The position numbers were made by a program, and so were the translations under genes. Positions 34,744-43,724 of a DNA stretch of 64,000 bases are shown in pieces. Position 1 is the first letter of the stretch, and every line of letters begins with the position of its first letter. The notes beneath the pieces were generated by a model. The model saw only the letters and a list, made by a program, of their open reading frames with translations. It did no database searches and was not told where the DNA came from. The stretch is from positions 310,001 through 374,000 of the forward strand of contig CAWFYV010000002.1 of the NCBI GenBank assembly GCA_963820185.1, read 5' to 3'. Source of the stretch: Aquilonibacter sp963820185. GTDB taxonomy: Bacteria; Vulcanimicrobiota; Vulcanimicrobiia; Vulcanimicrobiales; Vulcanimicrobiaceae.

Positions 34744-35634
34744 TTACAGGATCGATTTTCCCAGCGCCGAGCAGATCAATCCGACAGCAAGTGCTGCGGT
34801 TTGATTGCGAGTATCGAGGATTGGATTGATCTCGACCATCTCGATCGATTGCAGGCGGCCCGATTCGTAGAGCATCTCCATCGCCAGATGCGCCTCGCGA
34901 AAACTCAAGCCGCCTTTGACCGGCGTGCCGGTGCCCGGCGCTTCGCTCGGATCGATCGCATCCATATCAAACGAAACGTGAATCGGGCGGTCGCCACCGA
35001 CCGTCTCCAGCGCTTGCTGCATGATCGCCGTCATCCCGTGCTTGTCGACATCGGTCATCGAAAAGGCGCGGACGCCGGATTCGCGCAGCAAACGCTTCTC
35101 CACCTCGTCCACGTCGCGCAGGCCGATCTGCACGGTCGTTTCGGGCATCGCAAATCCATGCTTCAGTGCAAACCACAACGGCATGCCGTGCACGTTGCCC
35201 GTCGGCGAGCTTTCGGGATTGTTGATGTCGGAATGCGCGTCGATCCACACGAGACCCGGGGGTCCAGAATACGCACGCGTCAATCCGGCGAGCGTGCCCA
35301 TCGCGATCGAATGATCGCCGCCGAGCACGATCGGCAGACCACCGCTACGCACACTCTCCTCGACGAGCCGCGCCAGCTCGGCGTTGACGCTCTCGATCAC
35401 GTCAAGATACTTTGCAGACGCGCTATTGACCGCGGCCGACTCGCGAATCGGGACCGGCAAGTTGCCGTGATCGAGCACCTCGAGGACGCCAAGCTCGCGC
35501 AGGCGTTCGTGCAATCGCGCGTAGCGAATCGCCGACGGCCCCATATCGACACCGCGGCGACTCGCCCCGAGATCCATCGGTACGCCGATGATATCGGCGC
35601 GCGCCGTACGACTGTGGTTGGTGCGAGTTACCAT
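34744..35634 (-). CDS. rocF: Arginase
   Basis: The protein has 296 residues from ATG 35634, which overlaps the stop of the DUF5069 gene; the longer ORF start lies inside that gene. It belongs to the ureohydrolase fold with all manganese-binding motifs: GGDHSIAMG, WIDAHSDINNP and SFDMDAIDPSEAPGTGTPV. The N-terminal IIGVPMDLGASRRGVDMGPSAIRYA is specific to arginases, as opposed to agmatinases. It hydrolyses arginine to ornithine and urea in the cytoplasm. No urease or ornithine genes are in the window. Confidence 0.93.
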   Translation of the reverse strand: MVTRTNHSRTARADIIGVPMDLGASRRGVDMGPSAIRYARLHERLRELGVLEVLDHGNLPVPIRESAAVNSASAKYLDVIESVNAELARLVEESVRSGGLPIVLGGDHSIAMGTLAGLTRAYSGPPGLVWIDAHSDINNPESSPTGNVHGMPLWFALKHGFAMPETTVQIGLRDVDEVEKRLLRESGVRAFSMTDVDKHGMTAIMQQALETVGGDRPIHVSFDMDAIDPSEAPGTGTPVKGGLSFREAHLAMEMLYESGRLQSIEMVEINPILDTRNQTAALAVGLICSALGKSIL

Positions 35635-36092
35635 TTCGCGGTGATCCCTTCGGTCGGTCGATTGGGGAAGATGCGTTTCATGACCCACGTGAGACCGTAA
35701 CTCAGTGGATTTGCGAGGGGCCTACACCAACCCATTCCCGGCGCGTACCCGTCGTCAACGTCAAGCGTGTAAAAAAATGCTCTCCACTTGCGCGGGGCCC
35801 TCGCTGTCCACCGGCGTCCGCGATCCATGGCGAAGGCGTCACGCCGAAGCAGCGCGTCAACCACTGCGGGATCGTTGGGTGCGCTCGCGACAATCTCCGC
35901 AAACGCGCGATGGCCGAGGCCCAGCGTGTGCAACAACTCGATATCCACCGGAGACTGTCCGTACAAATACGCGCCAAGCGTGCCGTTGAGTGACGCGCGC
36001 GTTTTGTCGATCAAACGCGGTAGCCATATGACACCGTCGAGTTGCTCGTTCCAACGGCGTGGCGCCTCGCGCCGCAAATCCAGGATCCGCAT
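35628..36092 (-). CDS. DUF5069 domain protein
   Basis: The protein has 154 residues from ATG 36092 (MRILDLRREAPRRW). The DUF5069 core is visible (LDGVIWLPRLIDKTRASLNGTLGAYLYGQSPVDIELL), a helical family of unknown function common in Acidobacteria, Verrucomicrobia and uncultured phyla. It lies 55 bp from the divergent nucleoside-binding lipoprotein gene and overlaps arginase, so both are likely one transcript from that divergent region. No catalytic residues can be assigned. Confidence 0.82.
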   Translation of the reverse strand: MRILDLRREAPRRWNEQLDGVIWLPRLIDKTRASLNGTLGAYLYGQSPVDIELLHTLGLGHRAFAEIVASAPNDPAVVDALLRRDAFAMDRGRRWTARAPRKWRAFFYTLDVDDGYAPGMGWCRPLANPLSYGLTWVMKRIFPNRPTEGITAKW

Positions 36093-36147
36093 GTCGCGCC
36101 GGTTCGGTACGGAGGCTTGCGCCTCCCGGAGTCGTAGGTTAGCCACG

Positions 36148-37164
36148 ATGAAGTATTGGGCCGCTTTGCTAGCGGCGGTCTGCGCGTTTGCGTTCTCCGG
36201 GTGCGGCCGCCACCCCGGACCGCAACCGGGCCAGGAAACGCTCGGCATGGTTACCGACGTCGGCGGACTCGGGGACCGTTCGTTCAACGATTCGGCGTAT
36301 CGCGGCTTGCTTCGCGCGAGATCCGATCTCGGTGCCTACATCCAAGTCTTGCAATCGCGCTCGGCCGCCGATTACCAACCGAATCTCATCGCGCTGACGA
36401 ACTTGCACTTCGGCATGATCTACGCGATCGGCTTTCTGATGGGACTCGATCTCGATTCGGTTGCGAAGCAGAATCCGACGCAGCGCTATGCGATCATCGA
36501 TGCCGTGATCGACGATCCGAACGTCGTGTCGATCACGTTCCGGGAGCAGGACGGCTCGTTTCTCGCCGGCGCGCTTGCGGCAATGGTGAGCAAGACGCAC
36601 CATATCGCATTCTTAGGCGGCCAAGACATCCCGCTGATTCGCAAGTTTGAGGCAGGGTACATCGCGGGCGCGCGTGAGGTCGATCCCGCAATTCGCGTCG
36701 ACGTCAAATACGCCGGAAGTTTTGACGACGTAGCCGCCGGTCAAGAGCTCTCGGACATTCTCTATAACGAAGGCGCCGACATCATCTATGCCGCCGCCGG
36801 CAAAGTTGGTCTGGGCACGGCCGACGCCGTCAAGACGCGCGAAGGCTGCTACATGATTGGGGTTGACTCCGATCAAGACGATCTCGTACCAGGCAAGATC
36901 CTCACGTCGATGGTCAAGAAAGTGGACGTCGCCGTCTTCGACGTTGCGCAAGCGCTGCACGATGGCAAGCCGATACACGGCCACGTCATCTTCGGACTGA
37001 AAGACGGTGCGATCGGCTTGACCGATTTCAAGTACACGAAGACCGCGATCGGTCCGGCCAATCTCGCGCGGCTCGCGCGTATCGAGGCCGCGATTGTGAG
37101 CGGCAGGATCGCGCCGCCCGACACGCGCGAAGCACTTGCCGCCTTTAAACCGGTGCCGCTCTAG
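36148..37164 (+). CDS. BMP family nucleoside-binding lipoprotein
   Basis: The protein has 338 residues from ATG 36148. A lipoprotein signal peptide ends in FAFSGC. The BMP/PnrA pattern follows (LGMVTDVGGLGDRSFNDSAYRGL, YAIIDAVIDDPNVVSITFREQDGSFLAGALAAM, IAFLGGQDIPLIRKFEAGYIAGA, IYAAAGKVGLGTADA). It is the extracytoplasmic receptor of the ABC importer encoded by the next three genes, which in known systems (BmpA/PnrA, YufNOPQ, NupABC) takes up purine or pyrimidine nucleosides. The following ATPase starts inside its stop (TAGTG). Confidence 0.93.
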   Translation: MKYWAALLAAVCAFAFSGCGRHPGPQPGQETLGMVTDVGGLGDRSFNDSAYRGLLRARSDLGAYIQVLQSRSAADYQPNLIALTNLHFGMIYAIGFLMGLDLDSVAKQNPTQRYAIIDAVIDDPNVVSITFREQDGSFLAGALAAMVSKTHHIAFLGGQDIPLIRKFEAGYIAGAREVDPAIRVDVKYAGSFDDVAAGQELSDILYNEGADIIYAAAGKVGLGTADAVKTREGCYMIGVDSDQDDLVPGKILTSMVKKVDVAVFDVAQALHDGKPIHGHVIFGLKDGAIGLTDFKYTKTAIGPANLARLARIEAAIVSGRIAPPDTREALAAFKPVPL

Positions 37165-38579
37165 TGGCTGAAGAACCGGCGCTCTCGCTGCGCGGCATAC
37201 GCAAGACGTTTCCTGGCGTCGTCGCGGTCGATAATGTCGACCTCGACCTCTATCCAGGTGAAATTCATGCACTGGTCGGCGAGAACGGGGCCGGAAAGTC
37301 GACGCTCGCCGCAATTGCCTTCGGCGAAGCGCGGGCCGATGCCGGCGAGGTAATCGCGCGCGGCACCGTCGGGCTCGTGCATCAACACTTCGAATTGATC
37401 GGACGCCTCCGTGTCTGGCAAAACGTGCTGCTCGGTCGCGAGCCGCGTCGCGGCTGGCGGATCGACGAGGCCGCTGCACGGGCACGCGTAATCGAGATCG
37501 CCGCACGCAATGGCCTCGAGATCGACCCCGATGCATTCGTCGAGACGCTTCCGATCGGCGTGCAGCAACGCGTCGAGTTGTTGCGCGAACTCGATCGCGA
37601 ACCCACCGTACTGCTACTCGACGAACCGACCGCAGCGCTTGCGCCGGTCGAGATCGAGCATTTCTTTGCGACTGTGGTAGCGCTCGCGCAGCGTGGCACC
37701 GCGATCATGATCGTGACGCACAAGCTGCAAGAAGTCATTGCCTACACGAATCGCGTGACGGTGATGCGCCACGGCAAGATCGTGGCGCGCGCACTTACCC
37801 GCGAGACGAACATCGAGACGATCGCCCGCGCGATGGTTGGCGGCGACGTGCCGGCGATCGTCGAACGGGCAACGACGCAGCCGGTCCCAACGCTACACGT
37901 CAAGGACCTTTGTGCCGGAAGCGGCGCAACGCAGCTCAACAATTTCTTCCTCGACGTGCGCGGCGGCGAGATCGTCGGCATCGCCGGCGTTGAGGGCAAC
38001 GGGCAGACGACGCTCGCCGATGCGCTCACCGGCATGGTCGAGTTCACCGGTACGCTCGAACGCCGCGGGGCGATCGGCGTCATTCCGCAAGACCGTCATC
38101 TCGAGGCACTGGTGATGAACTGGTCGCTCGTCGACAACGTGCTGCTTGGGCGCCAGCATCGCAAGGCCGCGCGGCGTGGCCTGACGCTTGACCGCGGACG
38201 CGCGCAACATGAGACACAGAGCATTCGGGAGCGATTCGACGTGCGTGCAGCAAGTCTCGACGTCCCTGTGCGCACGCTCTCCGGCGGCAATCAGCAGAAG
38301 CTCGTCGTGGGACGCGCGCTGATCGACGAGCCCGATCTCGTCCTCGCGTACAATCCAACGCGTGGAATCGATATCGGTGCCGCCGCGCTTGTCCAATCCC
38401 GTTTGATGGAAGCGCGCAATGGCGGCGCAGCAGTGCTGTTGATCTCGTTCGAGCTCGACGAGATTCTTGCGCTCGCCGACCACGTAATCGTGATGTATCG
38501 CGGCGCGGTGCTCGGCAGTTTCGCTCGCGCGCAGTTCGATCGCGCCGAGATCGGCCGGCTGATGGCGGGTTCGCAATGA
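37164..38579 (+). CDS. Nucleoside ABC transporter, double ATPase subunit
   Basis: The protein has 471 residues from GTG 37164. It has two fused ABC domains. The first has Walker A GENGAGKST and Walker B VLLLDEPTAAL but a degenerate signature (LPIGVQQRVELL). The second has a non-canonical Walker A, GVEGNGQTT, with a good LSGGNQQK signature. This asymmetry is typical of the BMP/RbsA-type importer ATPases (YufO-like). It powers nucleoside uptake with the lipoprotein upstream and the two permeases downstream. Its stop lies in the short repeat at 38567-38608. Confidence 0.93.
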   Translation: MAEEPALSLRGIRKTFPGVVAVDNVDLDLYPGEIHALVGENGAGKSTLAAIAFGEARADAGEVIARGTVGLVHQHFELIGRLRVWQNVLLGREPRRGWRIDEAAARARVIEIAARNGLEIDPDAFVETLPIGVQQRVELLRELDREPTVLLLDEPTAALAPVEIEHFFATVVALAQRGTAIMIVTHKLQEVIAYTNRVTVMRHGKIVARALTRETNIETIARAMVGGDVPAIVERATTQPVPTLHVKDLCAGSGATQLNNFFLDVRGGEIVGIAGVEGNGQTTLADALTGMVEFTGTLERRGAIGVIPQDRHLEALVMNWSLVDNVLLGRQHRKAARRGLTLDRGRAQHETQSIRERFDVRAASLDVPVRTLSGGNQQKLVVGRALIDEPDLVLAYNPTRGIDIGAAALVQSRLMEARNGGAAVLLISFELDEILALADHVIVMYRGAVLGSFARAQFDRAEIGRLMAGSQ

Positions 38580-38608
38580 GTGGTTCGCAATGAATGGCTC
38601 GCAAGTGA
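38567..38608 (+). repeat. Triplicated 14-bp unit at the ATPase stop/permease start
   Basis: Three successive imperfect 14-bp copies with core GGTTCGCAATGA occur at the ATPase/permease junction: the first holds the ATPase stop, the second a five-codon ORF (38576-38593, MSGSQ), and the third, GGCTCGCAAGTGA, the start of the permease. Each of the first two ATG codons overlaps a TGA. The structure looks like local slippage duplication of the permease start region and gives a re-initiation chain. Confidence 0.75.
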
Positions 38609-39630
38609 AACGCATTACACACATCCTTACCGGGCCGTTTGGCGCGGTCGTCTTGATCGTCGTGCTGATGTCGCTCGCGATGCTCGTTGCGGGTGTAAGT
38701 CCGGTAGACGGTTTTCGCGCGCTCATTGCCGGCGCACTCGGCGGGCGCAACGAGATCGGCGAAACACTCGTCGCGACGACGGCGCTGCTCTTTCCGGCGC
38801 TGGGCATTTGTCTTGCATTTCGCGCGGGGCTGTTCAACATCGGTGCCGAGGGGCAATTGCTCATCGGCGCGCTTTGTGCCGGCGCGCTTGGGGCCGTGCT
38901 CACGCTTCCGGGTCCGCTCGGCATCGTGCTGCTGCTCATCGCCGGTGCGATCGGCGGCGGCGCGTGGGGCGCGATAGCCGGGTGGATGAAGGCGCGCTTC
39001 GGCGCCAACGAGATTATCGCCACGTTGATGCTCAACTTCGTCGCAGCGTACTTGGCGCTCGAGCTCGTCAGCGGACCATTGCGCGGGCCGCTCGCCGCGG
39101 GCGCCGAGACGGCGTGGCTCGACCCGAAGTACTGGTTGCCGACGCTCGTGCCCGGCACTCGTCTCTCGGTTGCACTCGTGATCGCGCTGGTGCTCGCGAT
39201 CGTCTTGCAATGGGTCTTCACGCGCACCGTCTTCGGTTACGATCTGCGCGCAAGCGGTGAGGCACCGGAAGCCGCGCGCCGCAGCGGCATCGACATCAAC
39301 CGATTGACGTGGCTCGCACTTACGCTCTCGGGCGCAATCGCCGGGCTCGGCGGCGCCACGATCGTCACGGGCGAGTTGCACCGGTTCAACACGCAACTTT
39401 CTCCCGGATATGGATTCACGGCGATCGCCGTGGCACTCGTCGGCGACTTGCAACCGCTCTGGATTTGCCTGGCGGCATTTGGCTTCGGCATTCTCGAATC
39501 GGGCGGTCTTGCGATGCAAGCTAGCGCGCAGGTGCCCAAGGATGCAATCCACGTGATCGAGGGATTGATCATCTTTGTATTGGCTGCACGGCGCTATGTC
39601 GCAACGCGCGTCGAAGGAGGTCCGGTGTGA
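38590..39630 (+). CDS. Nucleoside ABC transporter permease 1 (YufP-like)
   Basis: The protein has 346 residues from ATG 38590. It is a branched-chain/BPD_transp_2-type permease with about nine to ten helices. The family pattern includes ALGICLAFRAGLFNIGAEGQLLIGAL near the first third, FGANEIIATLMLNFVAAYL in the middle, and GYDLRASGEAPEAARRSGID in the cytoplasmic coupling loop. It forms the heterodimeric channel with the next gene. Its start is duplicated in the 14-bp repeat just upstream. Confidence 0.92.
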   Translation: MNGSQVKRITHILTGPFGAVVLIVVLMSLAMLVAGVSPVDGFRALIAGALGGRNEIGETLVATTALLFPALGICLAFRAGLFNIGAEGQLLIGALCAGALGAVLTLPGPLGIVLLLIAGAIGGGAWGAIAGWMKARFGANEIIATLMLNFVAAYLALELVSGPLRGPLAAGAETAWLDPKYWLPTLVPGTRLSVALVIALVLAIVLQWVFTRTVFGYDLRASGEAPEAARRSGIDINRLTWLALTLSGAIAGLGGATIVTGELHRFNTQLSPGYGFTAIAVALVGDLQPLWICLAAFGFGILESGGLAMQASAQVPKDAIHVIEGLIIFVLAARRYVATRVEGGPV

Positions 39631-40487
39631 CCGCATTGCTCGTTACGCTCGTCGTGCTCACGCTGATCAAATCGACGCCGCTCGTCTACGCCGCGCTCGG
39701 TGGCGTAATCTCCGAACGTTCCGGTGTCATCAACATTGGGCTCGAAGGGATGATGGCAGCGGGCGCGTTCTTCGCCGTGGTCGCCGCGTTTCTGACGCAT
39801 AGCCCGATTGCAGGCGTACTAGCCGGCATCGCAGCCGGCGCATGCTTCGGCTATCTGCTCGCATTCGCCGCGACGCGCTTCAAAGTCGATCAGATTGTCG
39901 CCGGTACCGGCATCAACTTGATCTGTGCGGGCGGAGCCGCGTACGGACTCGTCGTGCTCTTCAACCAACCCGGGGCGAGCCCGCAGGTCGCAAGTCTGGG
40001 AAGCAACTACTGGATTCTGATTGCCGGCGCGTTCGCAATCGCGCTCGCATTGCAGTGGGTGCTCTATCGCACGCCGTGGGGACTACGGATCCGGGCGTCG
40101 GGAGAAAACCCGAGCGCCGTCGTCTCCGCCGGACTCGATCCGCTTGCACTGCGCACGTATGCAGTCGTTCTCAGCGGTGCGCTCGCCGGTCTCGGCGGTG
40201 CCTTCCTGTCAATTGGTGAGTTGAATCTCTACTCCGACGGCATGACGGCGGGGCGCGGCTTCATCGCCCTTGCTGCGGTGATCTTCGGCCGTTGGAATCC
40301 GCTCGGCGCTATGGCAGCCTGCGTGGTCTTCGGCTTTTTCGAAGCGTTGCAGTACGTATTACAGGGGCAGGTCGCGTGGCTCCCAGCCAACGCACTGCAA
40401 GCGCTGCCCTACGTCGCGGCTCTCGTTGCGCTTGCAGGCGTCACCGGACGCGTACGCGCACCCGCCGCCGACGGCGTTCCGTTCTAA
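39627..40487 (+). CDS. Nucleoside ABC transporter permease 2 (YufQ-like)
   Basis: The protein has 286 residues from GTG 39627 (GTGA overlap). It belongs to the same permease family as its neighbour: ALGGVISERSGVINIGLEGMM, FKVDQIVAGTGINLICAG, WGLRIRASGENPSAVVSAGLD as coupling loop, and ALAGLGGAFLSIG. With the lipoprotein, double ATPase and first permease it completes a four-gene BMP-type nucleoside importer. The gene is followed by about 60 bp of AT-richer sequence with a promoter for the next gene. Confidence 0.92.
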   Translation: MTALLVTLVVLTLIKSTPLVYAALGGVISERSGVINIGLEGMMAAGAFFAVVAAFLTHSPIAGVLAGIAAGACFGYLLAFAATRFKVDQIVAGTGINLICAGGAAYGLVVLFNQPGASPQVASLGSNYWILIAGAFAIALALQWVLYRTPWGLRIRASGENPSAVVSAGLDPLALRTYAVVLSGALAGLGGAFLSIGELNLYSDGMTAGRGFIALAAVIFGRWNPLGAMAACVVFGFFEALQYVLQGQVAWLPANALQALPYVAALVALAGVTGRVRAPAADGVPF

Positions 40488-40530
40488 TGTTTTAGTATTG
40501 TAACGCCGGCCAAAAAATGCTTGCATGCCG

Positions 40531-40539
40531 TGATATACT
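40531..40539 (+). promoter_or_regulatory. Predicted extended -10 promoter
   Basis: TGATATACT contains TG one base before TATACT (40534-40539), an extended -10 box. No good -35 is visible, as expected for this class. The transcript would start near 40546, only a few bases before the GTG at 40549. The following mRNA would be nearly leaderless if that start is used, or have a short leader if GTG 40564 is used. Confidence 0.5.
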
Positions 40540-40548
40540 GCGAACAAC

Positions 40549-41541
40549 GTGGGCGATTTACGGGTGATACGATACGTCATTGCCATTATCGCTGGGATCC
40601 TAATACCGTTCCTGGGGGTCTCCGCGCCTGCGCGCGCGACGGTCGTTCCCCCTCCGATGCAATCACTGCGAGCCGATCTTCATCAGCTCGTTTTGCATTT
40701 CCCAGCATCGACGGGCGTCGAAGTCATGGACCTCTCAACCGGCTACCACATCGGCTACAATGCCGCGAACGCGATGCCGGCGGCATCGACGATCAAGGTG
40801 CCGGTGATGGTCGAGGTCTTTCGCCAACTTGCAGATGGCCGCTTCGACCTCGAGCACCGCGTGACGCTGCTCGCAAGCGATAAAGACTACGGCTCGGGAG
40901 AACTCTGCGATGCACCGGTCGGCAGCACGTACGCCATCGATGAGCTGCTGAACAAGATGATCGACATCAGCGACAACACCGCGACCAACATGCTGATTCG
41001 GCTTGTCGGCTTGCACAGCATCAACCGAACGATGACCGAGCTAGGCCTGCGACGCACGCGACTGACCGGTTACGTCCGCACGGGCTCGTGGTCAGTACGC
41101 CAAGCACTCGAGTCGTCACCGGCCGACATGGTGCATCTTCTCGCAATGATGGCCAAACGCGAACTCGTCGACGGTTGGTCGTCAAACGAGATGATCTCGA
41201 TCCTCGAAGACGATCAGATCAACACGCTTCTGCCACAACCGCTTCCAGCGGGCGTCGCGATCGCGCACAAGACCGGAAGCTTCTTCGATACGCTCAACGA
41301 CGTCGGCATCGTCTACGGCGACGCGCCCTACGTTATCGCGGTCATGACCACGCACTTGCCATCGCTCGACATGGGCCGCACCTTCATTCGTGCGCTCTCG
41401 CTACTGACATTTCAGCACGAAGCGCGCATGGCGGAATGGCGCGGGCTCGCCGGCTTTAGCGCATTCGACACAACCAACGGCATCATGCCGCCCGATCAAA
41501 ACTACTGGCAGCACAGCGGCGGCCCACAACAGCCCCACTAA
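40549..41541 (+). CDS. Class A beta-lactamase-fold serine hydrolase, secreted
   Basis: The protein has 330 residues from GTG 40549; GTG 40564 (MIRYVIAIIAG) is an alternative. A signal peptide ends near SAPARA. The three penicilloyl-serine motifs are all present: S80-T-I-K83, S141-D-N143 and K241-T-G243. The omega-loop glutamate region is not clearly recognisable (a possible E lies in QALESSPADMV), so true beta-lactam hydrolysis is uncertain. A DD-peptidase or esterase role is an alternative. A 50-residue C-terminal tail extends past the usual fold. It converges with ilvE with only 3 bp between. Confidence 0.82.
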   Translation: MGDLRVIRYVIAIIAGILIPFLGVSAPARATVVPPPMQSLRADLHQLVLHFPASTGVEVMDLSTGYHIGYNAANAMPAASTIKVPVMVEVFRQLADGRFDLEHRVTLLASDKDYGSGELCDAPVGSTYAIDELLNKMIDISDNTATNMLIRLVGLHSINRTMTELGLRRTRLTGYVRTGSWSVRQALESSPADMVHLLAMMAKRELVDGWSSNEMISILEDDQINTLLPQPLPAGVAIAHKTGSFFDTLNDVGIVYGDAPYVIAVMTTHLPSLDMGRTFIRALSLLTFQHEARMAEWRGLAGFSAFDTTNGIMPPDQNYWQHSGGPQQPH

Positions 41542-41544
41542 GGT

Positions 41545-42489
41545 TCAGACGCCGGCTTTTGATTTCGATCCGTAGGTTGCGGTGAGCCATTGGCTCCACG
41601 CCGGATCTTGGTTGCGCACGGCACGTTGATAGGTCTCGGAGAGCATGCGCGCGACCGGTCCCATCGTGCCGTCGCCGACTGTGCGGCGATCGACCGACGC
41701 GATGTACCCGATCCCGGCGGCCGTGCCGGTGAAGAACAACTCGTCTGCGGCATAGAGTTCGCCGCGATCGACCGAGCGTTCGAGCGTCTCCAGGCCTTGC
41801 GCTGCGGCGATGTCCATGATCGCGCGGCGCGTGCAACCTTCGAGCACGTTCTGGGATGGATCCGGCGTGAGCAATTTGCCGCTACGCACGAGAAAGACGT
41901 TCTCAGCCGACCCTTCGGCGACGTGCCCGTCGTGTGAAAGCAGAATCGCCTCGTCGTAGCCGTTGACGATCGCCTCACTCTTGGCCAGCGCCGAGTTGAC
42001 GTACAGGCCGGTGATCTTTGCGCGCGGCGGCGCCATCGTGTCGTCCGCTCGGCGCCACGAGCTGATGCAGACGTTGAGCCCTTTGGTGGTATCCAAATAG
42101 GGGCTAAACGGAACCGGTACGATTGCGAAGGCGTCCGGCACGTTGTGCAAACGCACGCCGATGTCCTCAGCCGCCTTATAAATGAAGGGGCGAATGTAGA
42201 TGTCGGTCTCAAAACGGTTGCGCGCGCACAACTCCGTCGTGATGTCGATCAAGTCATCGACCGAGTGCGGGACGTTCATCATCAGGATTTTCGCGGAGGT
42301 CTTCAAGCGATCGTAGTGCTCGCGCAAGAGCACCAAATAGAGTTCGCGTTCGGGCTGATTCCAATAGCCGCGAATGCCCTCAAAGCACCCCGTGCCATAT
42401 TGCAAGCCGTGGGTGAGTAACCCGACTTTTGCTTCGTCGTACCGGCAGAATTTGCCGCCGGCATAGACGGTAATCGAGGAGAGATCCAC
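41545..42489 (-). CDS. ilvE: Branched-chain amino acid aminotransferase
   Basis: The protein has 314 residues. It is a fold IV PLP enzyme: HGLQYGTGCFEGIRGY near the N terminus, then RAKITGLYVNSALAKSEA with the PLP lysine, and GYDEAILLSHDGHVAEGSAENVFLV, which matches BCAT class rather than D-amino-acid aminotransferase. FTGTAAGIGYI binds the cofactor phosphate. It interconverts branched-chain amino acids and keto acids in the cytoplasm. It stands alone on the minus strand, divergent from chrA. Confidence 0.93.
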   Translation of the reverse strand: MDLSSITVYAGGKFCRYDEAKVGLLTHGLQYGTGCFEGIRGYWNQPERELYLVLLREHYDRLKTSAKILMMNVPHSVDDLIDITTELCARNRFETDIYIRPFIYKAAEDIGVRLHNVPDAFAIVPVPFSPYLDTTKGLNVCISSWRRADDTMAPPRAKITGLYVNSALAKSEAIVNGYDEAILLSHDGHVAEGSAENVFLVRSGKLLTPDPSQNVLEGCTRRAIMDIAAAQGLETLERSVDRGELYAADELFFTGTAAGIGYIASVDRRTVGDGTMGPVARMLSETYQRAVRNQDPAWSQWLTATYGSKSKAGV

Positions 42490-42554
42490 GGCCGTTTAAC
42501 ACTCCTTAAGCGATCAGAGGTTGCTGTTTGCGAGGTGGCGCACCTCTACCGCGC

Positions 42555-43724
42555 ATGCGCAAGGTCCTCGACGTCTTTCTGACCTTCCTTCGTCTAGGCT
42601 GTACGTCGTTCGGCGGCCCGGTTGCACATTTGGCCTATTTCCAGCGCGAGTTCGTCGAGAGGCGACGCTGGCTCGACGATGCAGCCTTCGGCGAGTGCGT
42701 CGCGCTCACACAACTTTTGCCCGGTCCGGCCAGTTCACAAACGGGGATGCTGGTTGGATGGCTCCGGGCCGGTCCGGCCGGCGCGCTTGGCGCGTGGATC
42801 GGGTTCACGTTGCCGTCAGCCGTGCTCATGACGGCCTTTGCTCTCGCACTTCCGCACGCCGATGTCAGCGCCGGGTGGTTGCACGGCTTGTTGCTCGTTG
42901 CCGTTGCCGTCGTCGCGGCGGCGATCGTATCACTGCGCGCCTCGCTTGCGCCGGATCTTGCGCGATCGCTGCTCGCGGTTGCGGTGCTCGTGTTGATTCT
43001 TCTGGCTCCGCCCTATCCTGTCGTCACGCCGCTCGCTATCGCGGGCGCAGCGATCGCCGGGCTGTTCTTACCCGGGATACGCGCGACCGCGCAGCCGCAG
43101 CTCGACTTGCGGGTTTCGCGCAACGCGGGTATCACCGCGCTCGTGCTGCTAGCCCTCACGTTTGTTGCACTCGCGCTTTGGGCTGCGACGGGTTCGCATG
43201 TCGCAGTACTCGCCAACACGCTCTTTCGCATCGGCAGCCTCGTGTTCGGCGGCGGACATGTCGTGCTACCACTACTGCAAACGCAAGCGGCCGCTGCCGG
43301 AATCGTCGATAGTCATACGATTCTTACCGGCTATGCCGCGGCGCAGGCCGTGCCGGGCCCACTCTTTACCCTCGCGTCCTACGTCGGTGCGAGCGCGTGG
43401 AATGCTTCGCTCGGCATTCCCGGCGCGATCGTCGGGACCGTCGCAATATTCGCGCCGTCATTCTTTTTGTTGACCGGCGTCGCGCCATTCTATCGCCGGC
43501 TCGCGACGAACGAGCGCTTTCGTGCGGCACTTGCCGGTGCGAATGCGGGTGTCGTCGGCCTGCTTGCAGCGGCGTTCGTGACGCCGATCTTCGTCACGAG
43601 CGTGCGCACGCCGCTGGATGGCGCGGCCGCGTTCGTGGCATTCCTCGCACTCCAGTATGCAAAGGTTCCCGCCTGGGTTATGGTGGTACTCGGAGCACTC
43701 TTCGGCTACGTTGTGGAGCGATAA
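42555..43724 (+). CDS. chrA: Chromate transporter, ChrA family
   Basis: The protein has 389 residues from ATG 42555, where family similarity begins (MRKVLDVFLTFLRLGCTSFGGP). TTG 42528, with AGAGG before it, is an alternative start. It is the long form with two homologous CHR halves: FGGPVAHLAYFQREFVERRRWL with LTQLLPGPASSQ in the first, and RIGSLVFGGGHVVLPLLQ with AAQAVPGPLFTLASYVGA in the second. It exports chromate (and possibly sulfate-like anions) using the proton gradient. It is coupled to the phosphoesterase gene (TAATG). Confidence 0.92.
   Translation: MRKVLDVFLTFLRLGCTSFGGPVAHLAYFQREFVERRRWLDDAAFGECVALTQLLPGPASSQTGMLVGWLRAGPAGALGAWIGFTLPSAVLMTAFALALPHADVSAGWLHGLLLVAVAVVAAAIVSLRASLAPDLARSLLAVAVLVLILLAPPYPVVTPLAIAGAAIAGLFLPGIRATAQPQLDLRVSRNAGITALVLLALTFVALALWAATGSHVAVLANTLFRIGSLVFGGGHVVLPLLQTQAAAAGIVDSHTILTGYAAAQAVPGPLFTLASYVGASAWNASLGIPGAIVGTVAIFAPSFFLLTGVAPFYRRLATNERFRAALAGANAGVVGLLAAAFVTPIFVTSVRTPLDGAAAFVAFLALQYAKVPAWVMVVLGALFGYVVER

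Noticed and set aside
37893..39636. Two overlapping minus-strand open frames of 444 and 518 residues
   Set aside because: Shadows of the ABC ATPase and permease; Ser/Pro/Arg-rich with no family features.
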